Position numbers and translations under genes: made by a program. Shown here piece by piece: positions 47,610-58,141 of a stretch of 64,000 nt of DNA (positions are counted from its first letter, which is position 1; every line of letters starts with the position of its first letter). This stretch comes from Silene conica (Eukaryota > Streptophyta > Magnoliopsida > Caryophyllales > Caryophyllaceae): the NCBI GenBank assembly GCA_029255685.2, contig CM055319.2, positions 21,298,247-21,362,246 of the forward strand. Reading direction: 5' to 3'. Under the pieces are notes generated by a model. The model made no database searches. It saw nothing but the letters and a program-made list of their open reading frames with translations, and was not told the DNA's origin.

Positions 47610-49982
47610 TGTAACACCCCCATTTATTCAGAGGCCTGCACTAGGACTCCCCGAATAACTAAAGGTGCTACCATCTCGGTTACCCGAGGCAGTAGTCATC
47701 AAAGGAAGAAACCAGTACTTTATTAAGTAGAATTTAAAACAACATATGTCTCAAAGGATTACAACTGTTTATAAAGAAAGTGTAAATAAAACTATAACTT
47801 TAAACTTGTCGACATCTACAACTGGGCTATAACTAAACTGGTCCGGTTTCTTTCCTCTCCACCCTTCCATCATGCACAAGTCTAAACCTGTCATTCTGCT
47901 CCCCAATAAATTGGATCAACGCAGACACAAACAAAACAAGAGAAGGGTCAACACGAGGTTGAGTAGGTAATATAATCGCAACATGAATAAACAATCACAA
48001 TATCTCCTCCAGCTCCTCCACCACCACCACATCTCCAACACACCTCATCACCAACACACACCACACCTCCCATGGCCATATCACAAGTCCCATATCACAA
48101 GACCCTTTATCACAAGACCCTTTTATCACAAGACCCGATCTCCTCAATGACAGTTCTCATACAATCATGTTAACTCATGCAATCAGTATATATTTATCGA
48201 CCAAATATCATGTATTCATGTCAACTCAAAAATCACAACACAGATATTCCCCTACCTCAACTGCAGAGGACAATGGCAAGTGAGCAACGGCTATTAAAAA
48301 TGTTCCACGCGGAAATCACCACCTAAACATAAATTATATAAAATAATAAGGTTCCCTAAACTTGTAGTACACTCACATCCTATTTATAGTACCTCTTAAC
48401 GCATGTAATACAATTACGATTACTATAAATAGAACTCCCTTAAAAGGTACCTTCCAAAGATAATAACTTCTATATTAAGTAACTTTCCCAAACATAGATA
48501 ATTCAATTCGAAATTCAAATTATTTAAAACACGCATTAATACCATATCTTAAAATAACTTTCAAATCCTTTCCTTTAATAAACATAATATCTTTATTAAT
48601 AACAAAATATTATGTTCATAAGTAAATAAGGAAATTACTACAATAATAATGATAATAATATTAATAATAAAATGGTAAATAAATTAAAAAGGAAATAAAA
48701 AGAATTAAGACTAACTACCCTAAAACACGCGAACAGCCCAACACTCCCCTTGACCCCCTCGTGAACAGCCCCTCTTAACTCCACCGTGACACATCCAGCC
48801 ACCACCGACAACCACCAACACCAACACCCCGACTGTCTTCTACCGCCACAACCACCACCCATCTGACCGATGGCCGCCGGTGAGTTGAACCAGGGCCTAG
48901 ATCAGGCCTGGTTCCTCACCTACAGCTCTGACCCTACGACTTTACTCCCCCCATCGACACAAACCCTGCCGCGACAACCACCAACCATGACCACCAGAAC
49001 CACCCCTGGACTCCAGACTCTAGACGTGGTGGTAGCATTGCACTGACCTCCCCCGAGTCCTCAATGCTACCACCCCCAAACACCCCTGTACACAACCGAC
49101 AACCCAACACTGACTGCAACCCAAACACAACCCCACGAACACCCCTGTCAAACCACCCTGTACCACCACAGACAAACACCACCGTACCCTGAAACCACCA
49201 CCATGAGAAACCCCCATAAACCACCTGCCCCTACGACCAAAGACCCAAAACAAACGACACACAGACGATCTAAAAAGACTGATTATAAAACGCTTCAAAA
49301 CAAACTGTTGAACCCGTGAAAACTCCCTCCCCCTGACCACCGTTTTTGCCACCTTCAAACGCATGTAAAAACAACCAACGACCACCACCCACGACCACTA
49401 TGGACTCTCTATACATCATAGTATAAAACGCAAATATAAACAATAAATAAAACGCGACTGCCTACCCTTAACAGACGACAGAACACTACATAAAAACTGA
49501 CATTGCAGAGGTCGTGGTGTGCATACCAGGTTCTTGGTCAAATCGAGGCACCCTAGGTCCGCCTATAACCACCGTGAGCAGGCTCCTTTCCTTCCCTAAA
49601 GTGACGGCTGGGTTTTGGTGAGATCTGATTTAAGTTTGAATAGGGTTAGGGTAGGTAGAACTCGTGCTATATATGGCGGCAGACACCTACATCAGCTCTG
49701 TTTCTAATAATTCCGTGTGGGCTTCCTCTTTGGCACGCCAATCGAGGCCCACTACAAGCCACACAGAAGGTCTCCGGTTCGAGCCACGCAACCCACATAC
49801 ATCAAAGAGTATTATATGATGCCTTGATCCCAAATTCGAACCCCACAACAGACCTTAATTGCTTATTCAAAACGAGTGTACACGAGTTCTAAAACGACTA
49901 TCTTTAAGAAAATAACTCATCGCTTGCTCGTAAAATACCCATGAATTACGATTTTTAAATAATAAATATTCGGGTTATTATA
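47610..49982 (-). repeat. Chromovirus LTR, right copy (5' LTR, 2373 bp)
   Basis: Differs from the left copy at three places I could find (AGTCATC versus AGTCAAC near 47697; CCTATAACC versus CCTACAACC near 49562; TTATTATA versus TTATTACA at the outer end). Confidence 0.95.
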
Positions 49983-50059
49983 GCGGGGGAGGATTCTGGG
50001 ATTGACTGCGGTCAGGTTTAAGGCACAACGAGGACGTTGTGTTCTTAAGTGGGGGAGAT
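49983..50059 (+). mobile_element. TRIM internal fragment
   Basis: GCGGGGGAGGATTCTGG through GTGGGGGAGAT matches the second half of the complete TRIM internal region (about 50352-50428), including its purine tract. It shows that the TRIM was once a tandem with a further LTR to the left, now replaced by the minus chromovirus. Confidence 0.85.
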
Positions 50060-50631
50060 TGTAACACCCCATTTGATTACGAGGTTGAAATTGAGATGTG
50101 TGGAGGTTTGTCCCACATCTGTAGATTGAGAGGCTTGTGATATGTTTATAATAACTTCCACCCACTACTTAGTAACAAGGCCTTGTGCTTTTGGGCCTTA
50201 GTGAGGACAAATAATGGGCCTAAAAGTGCACACCCATCTTATTGGGTTTGTGTTACGACGGTGGTGGGTCGGGTTGTTACAAATGGTATCAGAGCGACCC
50301 TGCGACCGTGTGGTGAGCCTGTGGTCGGGAGTACCCGGGTCACACACCTAGCGGGGGAGGATTCTGGCCCTGGTTGTGGTCAAGGTTGAGGCACAACGAG
50401 GACGTTGTGTTCTTTAAGTGGGGGAGTTTGTAACACCCCAAGAGTATGAGAGGAAAGTTGTCCCACATCGGTAGAATGTGAGGCTTGTGATGTGTTTATA
50501 ATAGCTTCCACCCACCACTTAGTAACAAGGCCTTGTGCTTTTGGGCTTAAGTGAGGACAAATAATGGGCCCAAAAGTGTGCACCCATCTTATTGGGGTTG
50601 TGTTACGACCGTGGTGGGTCGGGTTGTTACA
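50060..50631 (+). mobile_element. TRIM (miniature LTR retrotransposon), 572 bp
   Basis: Two short LTRs, 50060-50281 (222 bp) and 50429-50631 (203 bp), share TGTAACACCCCA starts, a TCCCACATC core, TAGTAACAAGGCCTTGTGCT and GGTCGGGTTGTTACA ends. The 147-bp internal part has an iMet primer binding site TGGTATCAGAGCGACCC (50284-50300) and a purine tract AAGTGGGGGAGTT (50416-50428), with no coding capacity. The right end is followed by AAGGT, which matches the bases left of the minus chromovirus at 39948-39952. The layout is that of a terminal-repeat retrotransposon in miniature. Confidence 0.9.
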
Positions 50632-50976
50632 AAGGTGGTGTTGGGGCTGGTGTTGGGTGTCGGAGTCGATGGGTGTCAGGGTCTATAGGGGTGTCGATGG
50701 GGTGGCTGTTTTGGTCTGGTCAGAATGTTCGGTGATGAACCTGGCCTGTTTGCGGCCCTGGTTCATCTTGGCGGAGAGAGGCGAAGCGGCTGGTAGGGGT
50801 TGTGGTGGTACCAGGCAGTACAGGGTGCGAGTCTGGGTGGTTATGGGTGGTAGCAGCGGCGTGATAAGGCGGGTGTGGGGGCTGTTTTGGTGCGGGTTCT
50901 GTTTTGGTCGCGGGTCGTATTCGAAAAATGCTATTCGTGTATTGCGGTGGTTTTTCTACGTAGTTGTTGTTGTCTT

Positions 50977-51035
<59 letters not shown>

Positions 51036-51951
51036 GTTAGTAATTTATTTATGGTGTGTTATCAATTATGTTTTGGTTATTATTTTGAGTATTATATTTA
51101 ATGGGTATGTTAATATTTTAAGATAGTTCTATATTTAGAAAGTTACTATTTTTGGTGATGCCTTTTAAAGGAAACTTTTCTCTTAAGGAAAGTGCTATAA
51201 ATGGAATGCGTACTTATGTTACGAGTTTTAGGGAGTCTTATTAATTATATGATATATGTCTAGGTGGAGGTTTTCGCGTGGAACACTTTTAGTAGCCGTA
51301 GCGCACTTGCTTTTATCTTCCGCAGTTCAAGGTGGGGGAATATTTACATTGGTGGTTGTGTATTGACATGAGAATATCTATTGTATGAAGTTTACATTGA
51401 AATGTGAATATATATATATTGATTGATTGATCTTACTGTTGTTGTGGAGGACGGAGGTTTGGAATCGGGTCTTGTGATAAGGGTCTTGTGATAAGGGACT
51501 TGTGATATGGCCATGGGAGGTGTGATGTGTTGGGTGATGTGGAGGAGTTGATTTGGAGGAGATGGAGGAATTGTATATTGTGATGTTTCATGTTTAATCA
51601 TATTACCTACTCAACCTCGTGTTGACCTTGTTTGTTGTTTGTTTGATGTGTCTGTGTTGATCCAATTTATTGGGGAGCAGAATGACAGGTTAGACTTATG
51701 GATGCGGAAGGGAGGAGAGGACTTGGAATGGACCTGTCTAGTGTTAGATCAGTCGTTTAGTTTCATCAGACTTAAACTTTGGTTTAGTTTCTACAGTTGT
51801 AATGTTTTGAGACTTTATGAAACGTTAAATTATTAAATAAAGTACTATAGTTCTTCCTTTGTTATCTACTACCTCGGGTTTCCGAGATGGTAACACCCTT
51901 GGTTATTTGGAGGGTCCTAGTTCAGGCCTCTAAATAAATGGGGGTGTTACA
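50632..51951 (+). repeat. Chromovirus 3' LTR, right part
   Basis: Resumes the plus chromovirus LTR after the nested insertions, beginning with the second copy of AAGGT. It parallels 32398-33740 and ends AAATGGGGGTGTTACA. Confidence 0.92.
50978..51035. repeat. (TAT)n microsatellite in 3' LTR
   Basis: About 19 units; counterpart of the tract at 32746-32818. Confidence 0.96.
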
Positions 51952-53671
51952 ATACTAAAAAGTATATGAAATATGCACGCATCAAATATCCCCAAACCAA
52001 ACTTTTGCTTGTCCTCAAGCAAACTAATGCAACTACAAGAACTAAAAACAACTAACTAACTACCTAATGGAATGGAATCGCCTCTGAGCTAACTATAGGT
52101 TATATGTTAACCGTCTAAATGCAGAAAATCAGCCACCATAAAGGTCAAAACCAAAAGCAACGAATTTATACATGTAATGAAAAACAACTTGGACAATTTA
52201 CCTCAAATGACTTGTGTACTGTGGACTCTCCCGGGTCACTCTTCTCTCATCAAACGTGGGTAAACATTTATGTGCAAGAGAAGAAGATAAGAAAATGAAG
52301 ACACTCCCCTAACTACGACCAACAAATCATGCAATGCAACTAGTATGACAAATGATTCTAATTACTGTACACACGCATATCAACCTTTCACTGACTATCA
52401 CATGCCGAATAGTTCCAAGTTATGGTTATGTGAGGTAAAATGGGTAAGAAGAGGCAAAAAAACAATATGGAAAAAAGGAGGTAACGTATCGCGCTAGCTA
52501 CCAAGACTCAACCAAAAGTGGGACCATCTATCTTACTCACAAAAAACTCAATGCCATGCTCGGCATACAACTCATACAACCACGGAACTTGAATCGGGCA
52601 AAAACATACTTAGTTTTTTTTTTCTTTCTTTTTCCAATTCCCAAAAGGTGTAATGATAAGCGCTGGAATACATTTTTTTCTTTCTTTTCTTTTCATTTTT
52701 CTTTCCATGTTTTTTTTTCTTTTTCTTTTTCTGCTAAATTCGTGACAAACAACCAACTCCGAGTTCAAGTTCCAACATTCTAAAAATATCAACTCCAAAG
52801 TGAAATCCAAACCAAAACTGATGCAATGAACCTATACAACAAAACAACACTAAGCTAGCTCGACACAAGGTAGGCTAAGATTTGGGTGTAGTTTATAGGT
52901 CAACTGACAGTTTTTGGCTAAATGTGGAGTTAAATGGGTAAAATGAAAAATGGGATATGCAAGTATTCTCCTAACATGTGATACCAACCACAAAACCATG
53001 CGTGCAGGCAAAAAGCAATCAAAAGTCATACATGTGAAATGCGATGAAATGAAGGGAGTACTACTCTCAATCCTAGATAAACCGGTCATGAATGTCACCA
53101 GTTATAGGCTCTAAAACTCAGAATTTTTAAGTAGTTTGCCAATTACAAGTCAAGTCAAGTCCAAAAGTCCAAGTAAAATTTTTTTCAAAACGGAATTCGG
53201 GACATGCTAAATGGTTTTTTTACAACAAGGTGGTGAAAACTACACTAAACAATCAACACAGATAACCTAGAAGGCAATATCATCACTGTAAACTCCATTA
53301 CGACTCGGCTATATGCATAATTAAACGTGCATTTTTTTTTTTGAATTTCTATGTGAAGAAGATAGGATAAAAGGAAAAGAAAAACGAAAAAAATGCAAAA
53401 ATTAAACGTGAATGCATGCAAAATGAAAAATGCAGACGCAAAAGGATGCATTACTCCTCCTCAAACCAAAACAGACAATGTCCTCATTGGCTACAGCATA
53501 CAAGGGGAAAGGGGGTACACAACCTAGAACATGTTACTATGGGATATCTACAAAATAAACTATGGAAATGAAAACAAAAGGATGGAAAAAGGAACAAGGA
53601 AACTTACAACCTCCCTAAACCGAACGAGAAAGTGAGGTTTTGGAGCAGAAATCCCTTCGGTAGCAGCGGAT

Positions 53672-53849
53672 AACTCGATCGAGAGATACTTCAGTGGTAG
53701 CCTATTCGATCGAGTGAAAAACAGTGGAAAACTCCTCGATCGAGTTCTCAGTGGGCTCGATCGAACGACTTGTAGCATGAGTCTACTCGATCGAGTGAAA
53801 TTCAGAGGAAATTCACTCGATCGAACAGATCATGGACTCGATCGATCAG
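53672..53849. repeat. Cluster of CTCGATCGAG palindromes, internal cluster 1
   Basis: About eight full or near copies of TCGATCGA within 178 bp (for example AACTCGATCGAGAG, ATTCGATCGAGTG, ACTCGATCGAACAG). Confidence 0.88.
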
Positions 53850-54027
53850 ATTACAGGTTAACAGCTTTCGACAAAAACTAAGGAAGAAATTTTACATCAA
53901 CCACAGTCTTAAAACAATAAAGAAACAGAAAAAATGTCCGAAAATTAACAAAAACAGAAAACAATAAAATCCCAGTTGCCTTCCGGGTAGCGCTAGTTTC
54001 AGTTGGTCCAAGCTTGACCTTCTTTTG

Positions 54028-54474
54028 TCATCCACCACCAAAAATTAAGGAGCTACAACTAGGCTTATGACTGAATGCAGTTATTTCAGCCGTCATGAGC
54101 TTCACTATCGTCCTCCTAATCACAACAACGGCAGGGCAGTGGCTTGTCGCAGTGTAAAGCGCACTTCTATCGATTCTTTTCCACACTTTCTTCTTTGGCG
54201 GGATGGAATCTTTTGATCCCCCTCCCGGGTCCTTCAACCTTTCTAGACCTGTACAAGAAGAAATAATACAATGTTCCTCCAAATCGGTCCCAAACTGGGG
54301 CGGAGGCGTTAAATCAACAGTAGTAAAAAATTTAACGGAAGGTGTACAACAAATCTCACCAAAATCAACAAAAGGAATGATAATAACTTCTATCGAACAG
54401 GAATGATCCTCGTTTACCTTCTCATCGTTGGTTGGGACAGAATTGGGTGCCAAATCATCGCTGTCTGCAATCAC
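54028..54474 (-). pseudogene. Unrecognised 148-codon frame in the Athila-like element
   Basis: I do not recognise this frame. It starts MIADSDDLAPNSVP and has an acidic N-terminal part and a basic stretch (PPKKKVWKRIDRSAL) in the second half, followed by ALYTATSHC. It has no membrane segment and no catalytic motif. It lies between two CTCGATCGAG clusters in a non-autonomous LTR element, so it is probably remnant element coding sequence or chance. Confidence 0.25.
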
Positions 54475-54478
54475 TGTG

Positions 54479-54662
54479 CTCGATCGAGCAGCAAACTCAC
54501 TCGATCGAGTAAATTCGTCACCATGATCACTCGATCGAATAAAAGCATAGCTCGATCGAGTAACCTCTTCAACAAAACCCCTCGAACGAGTAAATCAATT
54601 ACTCGATCGAGTAAAACCCTCATCAAAAGTACTCGATCGAGTACAGTAACATGCTCGATCGT
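54479..54662. repeat. Cluster of CTCGATCGAG palindromes, internal cluster 2
   Basis: About eight copies, some degenerate (CTCGATCGAATAA, CTCGAACGAG), within 184 bp. Confidence 0.88.
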
Positions 54663-55077
54663 CCTCTTCATCCGTTGATTCGTTCGACTGATCATAAAAG
54701 CTGCTGTTGTGGTCGAACTGGTCATGCGTAGCAACATTGAAGACTTCCTCGAAATATGCATCGTACGCGTCATCTTCTAGCTCGGGTGTTATTTGAGCTA
54801 ATTCTGTATAAGACCCGTAATGGCAGCATTTCGAGATTCTTCAAATCGCTGCAACTGAAGAGCGAGTATTGTTATTAGCAATTTCAGTTCATTCAACTCT
54901 TCATTGGTGGTCAGCGGGAAGTGGGTTTTGTTGTTGTGGCGGTGAACAATTATAGGAGGGCTCAGGAAAGCCTCGTTGATAGTACGGATGTGGCGGTGTA
55001 AAAATGCGGGTTAGGATCGGGGCTTATTGACTTTGCTTATGCCGTTGATAGGCATCAACTTGACCACTAGCTGCAAA

Positions 55078-55121
55078 ACAGTAAACTGCCTTGTGTCCCA
55101 CAATACCACATCTCTCACAAA
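55078..55121 (-). pseudogene. CCHC zinc-knuckle remnant of gag
   Basis: The minus strand reads FCERCGIVGHKAVYC, a CX2CX4HX4C nucleocapsid knuckle, about 180 bp downstream of the primer binding site. Only a short piece of gag is recognisable in this non-autonomous element. Confidence 0.7.
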
Positions 55122-55297
55122 ATGCCACCTGGGGCTCCAGTGAACGGATCATAGGTGGCTCTCCGAAAGCACCGCTGATAGGACCTGTAAGACCTATCAA
55201 AGCAACACTAAAGAAGAAAATAAAACTGCCTCAGGGAATAAAATTCCTTGAGACAAAAAGAAATAAACGAAACAAAAAACAGATAGGGCTATTGCCT

Positions 55298-55315
55298 CCC
55301 TAACAACGGCGCCGA
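55298..55315 (-). other. Primer binding site, tRNA-Asp-like
   Basis: Minus strand TCGGCGCCGTTGTTAGGG shares the GGCGCCGTTG core with the Athila tRNA-Asp site at 13112 but differs at both ends. Confidence 0.7.
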
Positions 55316-55319
55316 AATT

Positions 55320-56870
55320 TGATACCGTCGTTTGGTACCAAAAATAAATACTTAAATACTACTAACATAAGTCAGCGGTAAGTAGGGTCGATCTCCACAG
55401 GGAGGCAAGGTATCTGTTCTAAGGTTCGTCTATCAGTCACAAAAAGGGGGGTTTAGGGTTTATAATCTATAGTCTGAGATCTAAAGGAAAAGGAACAAAA
55501 ACGAAGAAACAAACGATTAACCATAGAAAAGAAGAAACTAGGATTTTCGGTTCGCCATGGCTTAAGGTAGGATGAGAAAGTTGAGAACGTACTATAGTCG
55601 GGAAAGGGGCAGTGAAAAGGTCCTTTCGGTCCGCTATTCGCCCTAGGGTAAAACTAACAAACTTTCGCTCTAACTAATCCATCCTAAAGTTCGTCGCAGG
55701 TCTACCTATTCCAATCTTTCGATCTAGGTTTATGAAATCCACACAGTTGATTAAATGCGTCGACTCAAATCAAAAGCTATTAAATGCGGCGATTAAATGC
55801 AATCCCTAATCTAATACATTCAAAACAACAACTAGGTCTTAAGCCATGGTTCCCCTAAATCTCAGCAAGGAGAACTACCTACGCATAATTAAAGATAAAC
55901 AAAACATAAAAGGAATAAAAAGTAAAGGAAAACTGAAATAAGGATTACCGATTGATATTAAAGGAAGAATACAGATCTGAAAATGCGGAAGGAAAGGAGA
56001 ACGGAGTTTCCTCCGTCTCCTTTCTACAATAGAGCATAAAATAAAACTGAAATTTGAGAACTATTGACTAATGGTTTCTGAATGTCTATTAGATGTGTAG
56101 TTGACCTCCTTTTATAAGAAAGATCAACTATCTCAATATTTTAACCTAAAGTCCAACGTAAAAGCTGAAACCAATTAGTGGATTACTCGATCGAGCTCCA
56201 ATTTTACTCGATCGAGTAAAAATCTCCAAAAAGCCATCGATCGGGTAAGGCAAGGACTCGATCGAACACTTTCTCTTTGGAAAATAATCGATTGAGCAAA
56301 GTTCTCTCTGGCAAATACACGATCGAGCAAAGTACCCCTCGATCGAGCACTTTTCTTCTGAGAACTCCTCGATCGAGTACTTCTCAGCGCGTATTTCCTG
56401 CACTGCGCACTGAACTTCAAACGGCTGCCATTTCTTCGTTACTCGTTCAAATGAAGCGTTTTTTTGTGGCGTTGGAAAGATAAGAGGACAAGCTTTCATC
56501 TCCAATTGGAATCCCCTGATTATCTGTTGTAGAACTCTAGATATAGATCTCCAAAGTAGGTGCTAGCAAATTAAAGTTCTTCTTTGCTTGTTTAGCTTCA
56601 TTTCTCCATTGAGCGCACCTTAAGTAGCTTTTCACTTGGATGATTGGCGCTTTCCAATGCTTGTAAGTCCTATTCCAACTTTTATATTCTAAGCATAGCT
56701 TACTTTCGACAAGGAGGCATGGTTTTCGCGACGTTTACATACTTTCCTGCAAAACAACAAGAAATACACAAAGAAGAAAAATAGGGGCAAAATAGCGCAT
56801 AAAACGCATGAAAATGCATGAAGATGCGTGCCAAACGATACTAAAAAGTATATGAAATATGCACGCATCA
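55320..56870 (-). repeat. Athila-like 5' LTR (1551 bp)
   Basis: Minus strand from TGATGCGTGCATATTTC at 56870 to AACGACGGTATCA at 55320, next to the primer binding site. It is related to the solo LTR at 28362-29871 in length, ends and palindrome cluster. Confidence 0.9.
56185..56378. repeat. Cluster of CTCGATCGAG palindromes, in LTR
   Basis: About eight copies, most perfect, within 194 bp; in the LTR position equivalent to the cluster at 28674-28890 of the solo LTR. Confidence 0.9.
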
Positions 56871-57958
56871 TTAGGCTTGGTCACTCTCCTTGGTTGGGTT
56901 TCCATTATATGCATGTTATGTGTTTGATGAAATGCCTCAACGACGGTTGGGGGTGATTCTTATCTTTGTTTGTCTTTGACGATATTCTAGGGCTTTCATG
57001 GACATGTATGTGTGTTAAGTTGACCTTGTTTATAGCAAAAGCTAGGATAGGGCTTGACCTTAGGTGAGTCAAATCGAAAGATGAGGCGAACCTAGACCTA
57101 CTATAGGAGCGACCTTAGACCCCTCTCGCATGTTTTGTCACGGACTTACCTTAGTAACCCCGACACCCTAGTTTCTTTTATCTATCGACTTAATTTTAAC
57201 ATCTTTGCTTTTATTGCTCACTAGTTGTTAGACATCACCCTCAAAAACCTATTACCCCCGACTAGACTTAGACTCAAGCCGAATTAGACAATTATCCCCA
57301 CCATCCTTGCGATCGACAACCCTATTATACTACTTTAAATTGGGTTTATAAATTTTGTTTGGTGACCGGGAACCGACGACTTAACCTCGCGCATCAGGTT
57401 AGGGGGAACCTTTGGTGTAGTTTGATGATAATTTTGTGCTAGTTTTTAGGCTAGTTATTCTATAGTAGTGGGTTATTCTCATAATGCATGCTAAGTGTTT
57501 GATGATATGCCTCAACGAAAGTTGGGCCTAGATTCTAGCGTAGCTTGCTCTTAACGACGGTTTGGGGCTTGTTTTTGCATGTTTGTGAGTTGGTTATGCT
57601 TAATTGTAGCGAAAGCTAGGATAACCTTGACCTAGGTTTCAGTTGACTCGATAGATGAGACCGACTGAGACCCCTACATAGGACAATTTAGTCGACCTCC
57701 TAGTACCCTATCATCGACTACCCTTAGTGACCCCCGATACCCTTGTTTACCCTTTTATCGGATTATCACCTTAGTTTATTTCACTTCTTAGTTTGCTAGT
57801 CATTCATCAAAATCTATTACCCCAACTAGGCTAGGATTAGAACGTAACTACGCAATTATCCCTACCATCTTCGCGTTCGACACCCTTAGTTATGCTACTT
57901 AATTTGGGTATTTATAAATTGTTTTTTAACGGGAGTTGACGACATATCCCGGTTATCA
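56871..57958 (+). repeat. Athila-type second LTR, right part, present as two tandem halves
   Basis: Resumes the LTR cut at 30349. Two diverged copies of the LTR 3' half follow each other, 56871-57394 (ends CGCGCATCA) and about 57478-57958 (ends CGGTTATCA). Both have TGTTTGATGA(A/T)ATGCCTCAACGA, AAAGCTAGGATA, a CCCCGA(C/T)ACCC block and a TTATCCC(C/T)ACCATC block. The second adjoins a primer binding site. Confidence 0.8.
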
Positions 57959-57961
57959 AAA

Positions 57962-57979
57962 TGGCACCGTTGCCGGGGA
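57962..57979 (+). other. Primer binding site, tRNA-Asp type
   Basis: TGGCACCGTTGCCGGGGA, one base different from the site at 13112, three bases after the LTR end. Confidence 0.9.
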
Positions 57980-58141
57980 TGGTGCTAGAAGTTGCATAGT
58001 TTAGTTTTAGTTTTAGTTCTAGTTAGTTGTGTTTTCTTTGTTCTTGCATTAAGTTTTCATAGTTTCTTGTAGAGTGGTGTGTTTATTTATCTCCCTAGTG
58101 CCTAAAAAACACTAGGACGACTAACGGTTTGTGTCAAGTAT

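Larger units (their letters stand above)
39953..49982 (-). mobile_element. Young Tekay-like chromovirus, minus strand
   Basis: A near-complete chromovirus of 10.03 kb: LTRs 39953-42325 and 47610-49982, each 2373 bp, iMet primer binding site 47591-47606, gag-pol 42483-47081 and polypurine tract 42326-42339. I noticed only three differences between the LTRs, so insertion is very recent: of the order of tens of thousands of years at the commonly used plant LTR rate of about 1.3e-8 per site per year. The coding part looks nearly whole, with about one break. It lies in the 3' LTR of the plus chromovirus, next to a TRIM. Its immediate flanks differ left and right (AAGGT versus GCGGG). Confidence 0.93.
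30350..51951 (+). mobile_element. Tekay-like chromovirus (Ty3/Gypsy), plus strand
   Basis: A large chromovirus: 5' LTR 30350-33740, iMet primer binding site 33744, gag-pol 34313-38909 with a C-terminal chromodomain, purine tract 39037-39049, and 3' LTR 39050-39952 resuming at 50632-51951. The 3' LTR is interrupted by another chromovirus and a TRIM. The coding part is broken, with about three breaks. The bases flanking the two outer ends do not match (TGTTT before 30350, ATACT after 51951). The 5' and 3' LTRs agree only from about 31626 onward, which suggests a recombinant of two related copies. Confidence 0.85.
51952..56870 (-). mobile_element. Non-autonomous Athila-like element, minus strand
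   Basis: 5' LTR 55320-56870 (1551 bp), primer binding site 55298-55315, internal region 51985-55297, and the first 33 bases of the 3' LTR at 51952-51984 (identical to 56838-56870), preceded by the purine-rich TTTGGTTTGGGGAT on the minus strand. The internal region has a zinc-knuckle remnant, clusters of CTCGATCGAG, an unrecognised 148-codon frame at 54028-54474, and CTACCCGGAAGGCAACTGGG near 53970-53990, a motif resembling the 3' regions of Athila/Tat elements. No RT, protease or integrase is seen. It is inserted in the second LTR of the Athila-type host. Confidence 0.82.
11433..57958 (+). mobile_element. Athila-type Ty3/Gypsy element, heavily nested host
   Basis: An old Athila-type element is spread over this span because later elements landed in it. 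Its own pieces are a first LTR (11433-13108), a tRNA-Asp primer binding site, gag (from 13296, resuming at 25768), protease (to 28361), a short remainder (29872-29990) and a second LTR (29991-30349 and 56871-57958). Insertions within it are a Copia complex, a hAT-type MITE, a solo LTR, and about 26.5 kb of nested chromovirus, TRIM and Athila-like DNA. It has no recognisable RT or integrase. It is a fossil with many breaks. Family is assigned from the primer binding site, gag and protease. Confidence 0.8.

Noticed and set aside
41277-49388. Identical short frames of 74, 96 and 122 codons on the minus strand near 41.0-41.7 kb and 48.6-49.4 kb.
   Set aside because: They lie in the two LTR copies of the young chromovirus, so identity follows from LTR duplication. 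They have no recognisable domain.
52610-53778. Several 60-80 codon minus-strand frames in the Athila-like element.
   Set aside because: Low-complexity Lys/Glu or Phe-rich translations of poly-T/A stretches in the non-coding 3' region of the element.
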